The position numbers were made by a program, and so were the translations under genes. The notes beneath the pieces are model-generated. The model saw nothing but the letters and a program-made list of their open reading frames with translations. It did no database searches and was not told where the DNA came from. Shown here one piece after another: positions 63,863 to 64,000 of a stretch of DNA of 64,000 nt. The stretch comes from Roseiarcus sp963726105 (GTDB taxonomy: Bacteria; Pseudomonadota; Alphaproteobacteria; Rhizobiales; Beijerinckiaceae): assembly GCA_963726105.1 (NCBI GenBank), contig CAVSBJ010000023.1:1-64000 (forward strand), written 5' to 3'. Each line of letters opens with the position of its first letter. The first letter of the stretch is position 1.

Positions 63863-64000
63863 TGCAGACGAATTTCACCGCCGCTCAACTCGCCGAACCG
63901 GACACCAACGCCTCCGAAAAAATCTTGCGCGCCTGCGTGCATTGCGGGTTCTGCACCGCGACCTGCCCGACCTATGTCCTTCTCGGCGACGAGCTCGACA
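63862..64000 (+). CDS. glcF: glycolate oxidase iron-sulfur subunit GlcF (partial, runs off the window)
   Basis: Only the first 46 residues are present. A ferredoxin-type cluster ACVHCGFCTATCPTYVLLGD (Cys25, 28, 31, 35) is the standard start of GlcF, which passes electrons from GlcDE to the respiratory chain. The ATG overlaps the glcE stop by one base. The 3' end lies outside the window. Confidence 0.93.
   Translation, partial: MQTNFTAAQLAEPDTNASEKILRACVHCGFCTATCPTYVLLGDELD

Noticed and set aside
1..64000. CRISPR array, prophage or rRNA operon
   Set aside because: No regularly spaced direct repeats with unique spacers, no phage structural or lysis genes, and no rRNA sequence seen on either strand.

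Overview
The window is GC-rich alphaproteobacterial DNA. The order Hyphomicrobiales (Rhizobiales), perhaps close to Beijerinckiaceae or Methylocystaceae, fits best: there are two PdhS/DivJ-type histidine kinases, paired phasins, a tRNA-His of the alphaproteobacterial A73 type, yajC-secD-secF followed by relatives of NDUFAF3 and NDUFAF6, a soxBDAG sarcosine oxidase operon, a glcDEF glycolate oxidase operon and a small GCG/CRPN exported protein. No ribosomal RNA, phage structural gene or CRISPR array is present.

Layout. 1-8.2 kb: apt (-), an ALDH7-type aldehyde dehydrogenase (+), a low-GC pocket encoding a small Cys-rich exported peptide, then a + strand set of carotenoid-desaturase-like oxidoreductase, HpaI-family aldolase and ThDP-dependent enzyme. 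8.2-10.9 kb is a graveyard: an internally deleted IS6-type transposase, a shredded reading frame that may be the end of a DUF499-type ATPase, and an IS630 element with recognisable ends and TA flanks. 11-15.5 kb: a PdhS-like kinase, two phasins (the first with a promoter overlapping a PhaR-like site) and tRNA-His. 15.9-20.6 kb: a ribose/xylose-type sugar ABC transporter whose binding protein carries an in-frame amber stop and whose first permease carries an apparent one-base deletion. 21-24.4 kb: an arsB-like scrap, a second kinase, a glutathione transferase and a GCG/CRPN peptide.

24.6-28.3 kb: radA, cvpA, purF. 28.3-34.4 kb is an accessory stretch: an IS3 orfA scrap at the end of purF, a parallel beta-helix secreted protein (frameshifted), a Wzy/O-antigen-ligase-type membrane protein, a soxA fragment and a 222-bp inverted-repeat element. 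34.4-38.8 kb (-): yajC-secD-secF-Mth938-like-squalene/phytoene-synthase-like, four of the five genes in tight or overlapping order. 39-49 kb: aqpZ, a frameshifted MscS-type channel with a long periplasmic coil, an ABC-F ATPase coupled to a UbiC-fold-like exported protein, a frameshifted enoyl-CoA hydratase, a cupin, a DECR-type SDR, a zinc alcohol dehydrogenase, an atypical SDR and a small secreted protein.

49-54 kb (-): soxB-soxD-soxA-soxG, oxidising sarcosine with transfer of the methyl group to tetrahydrofolate. 54-57 kb: an orphan promoter and possible small RNA, a small periplasmic protein, an FAD monooxygenase and a CX5R phosphatase. 57-64 kb: zwf (-), then garR, glycerate kinase and glcDEF (+), which together oxidise glycolate to glyoxylate and pass tartronate semialdehyde through glycerate to 2-phosphoglycerate. 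The glyoxylate carboligase step is not in the window. glcF runs off the right edge.

Several conserved genes are split by single-base indels, mostly beside G/C runs, so either the assembly has residual errors or part of this region is decaying. The start codons given are reading-frame and ribosome-binding-site judgements made by eye; no database search was possible.
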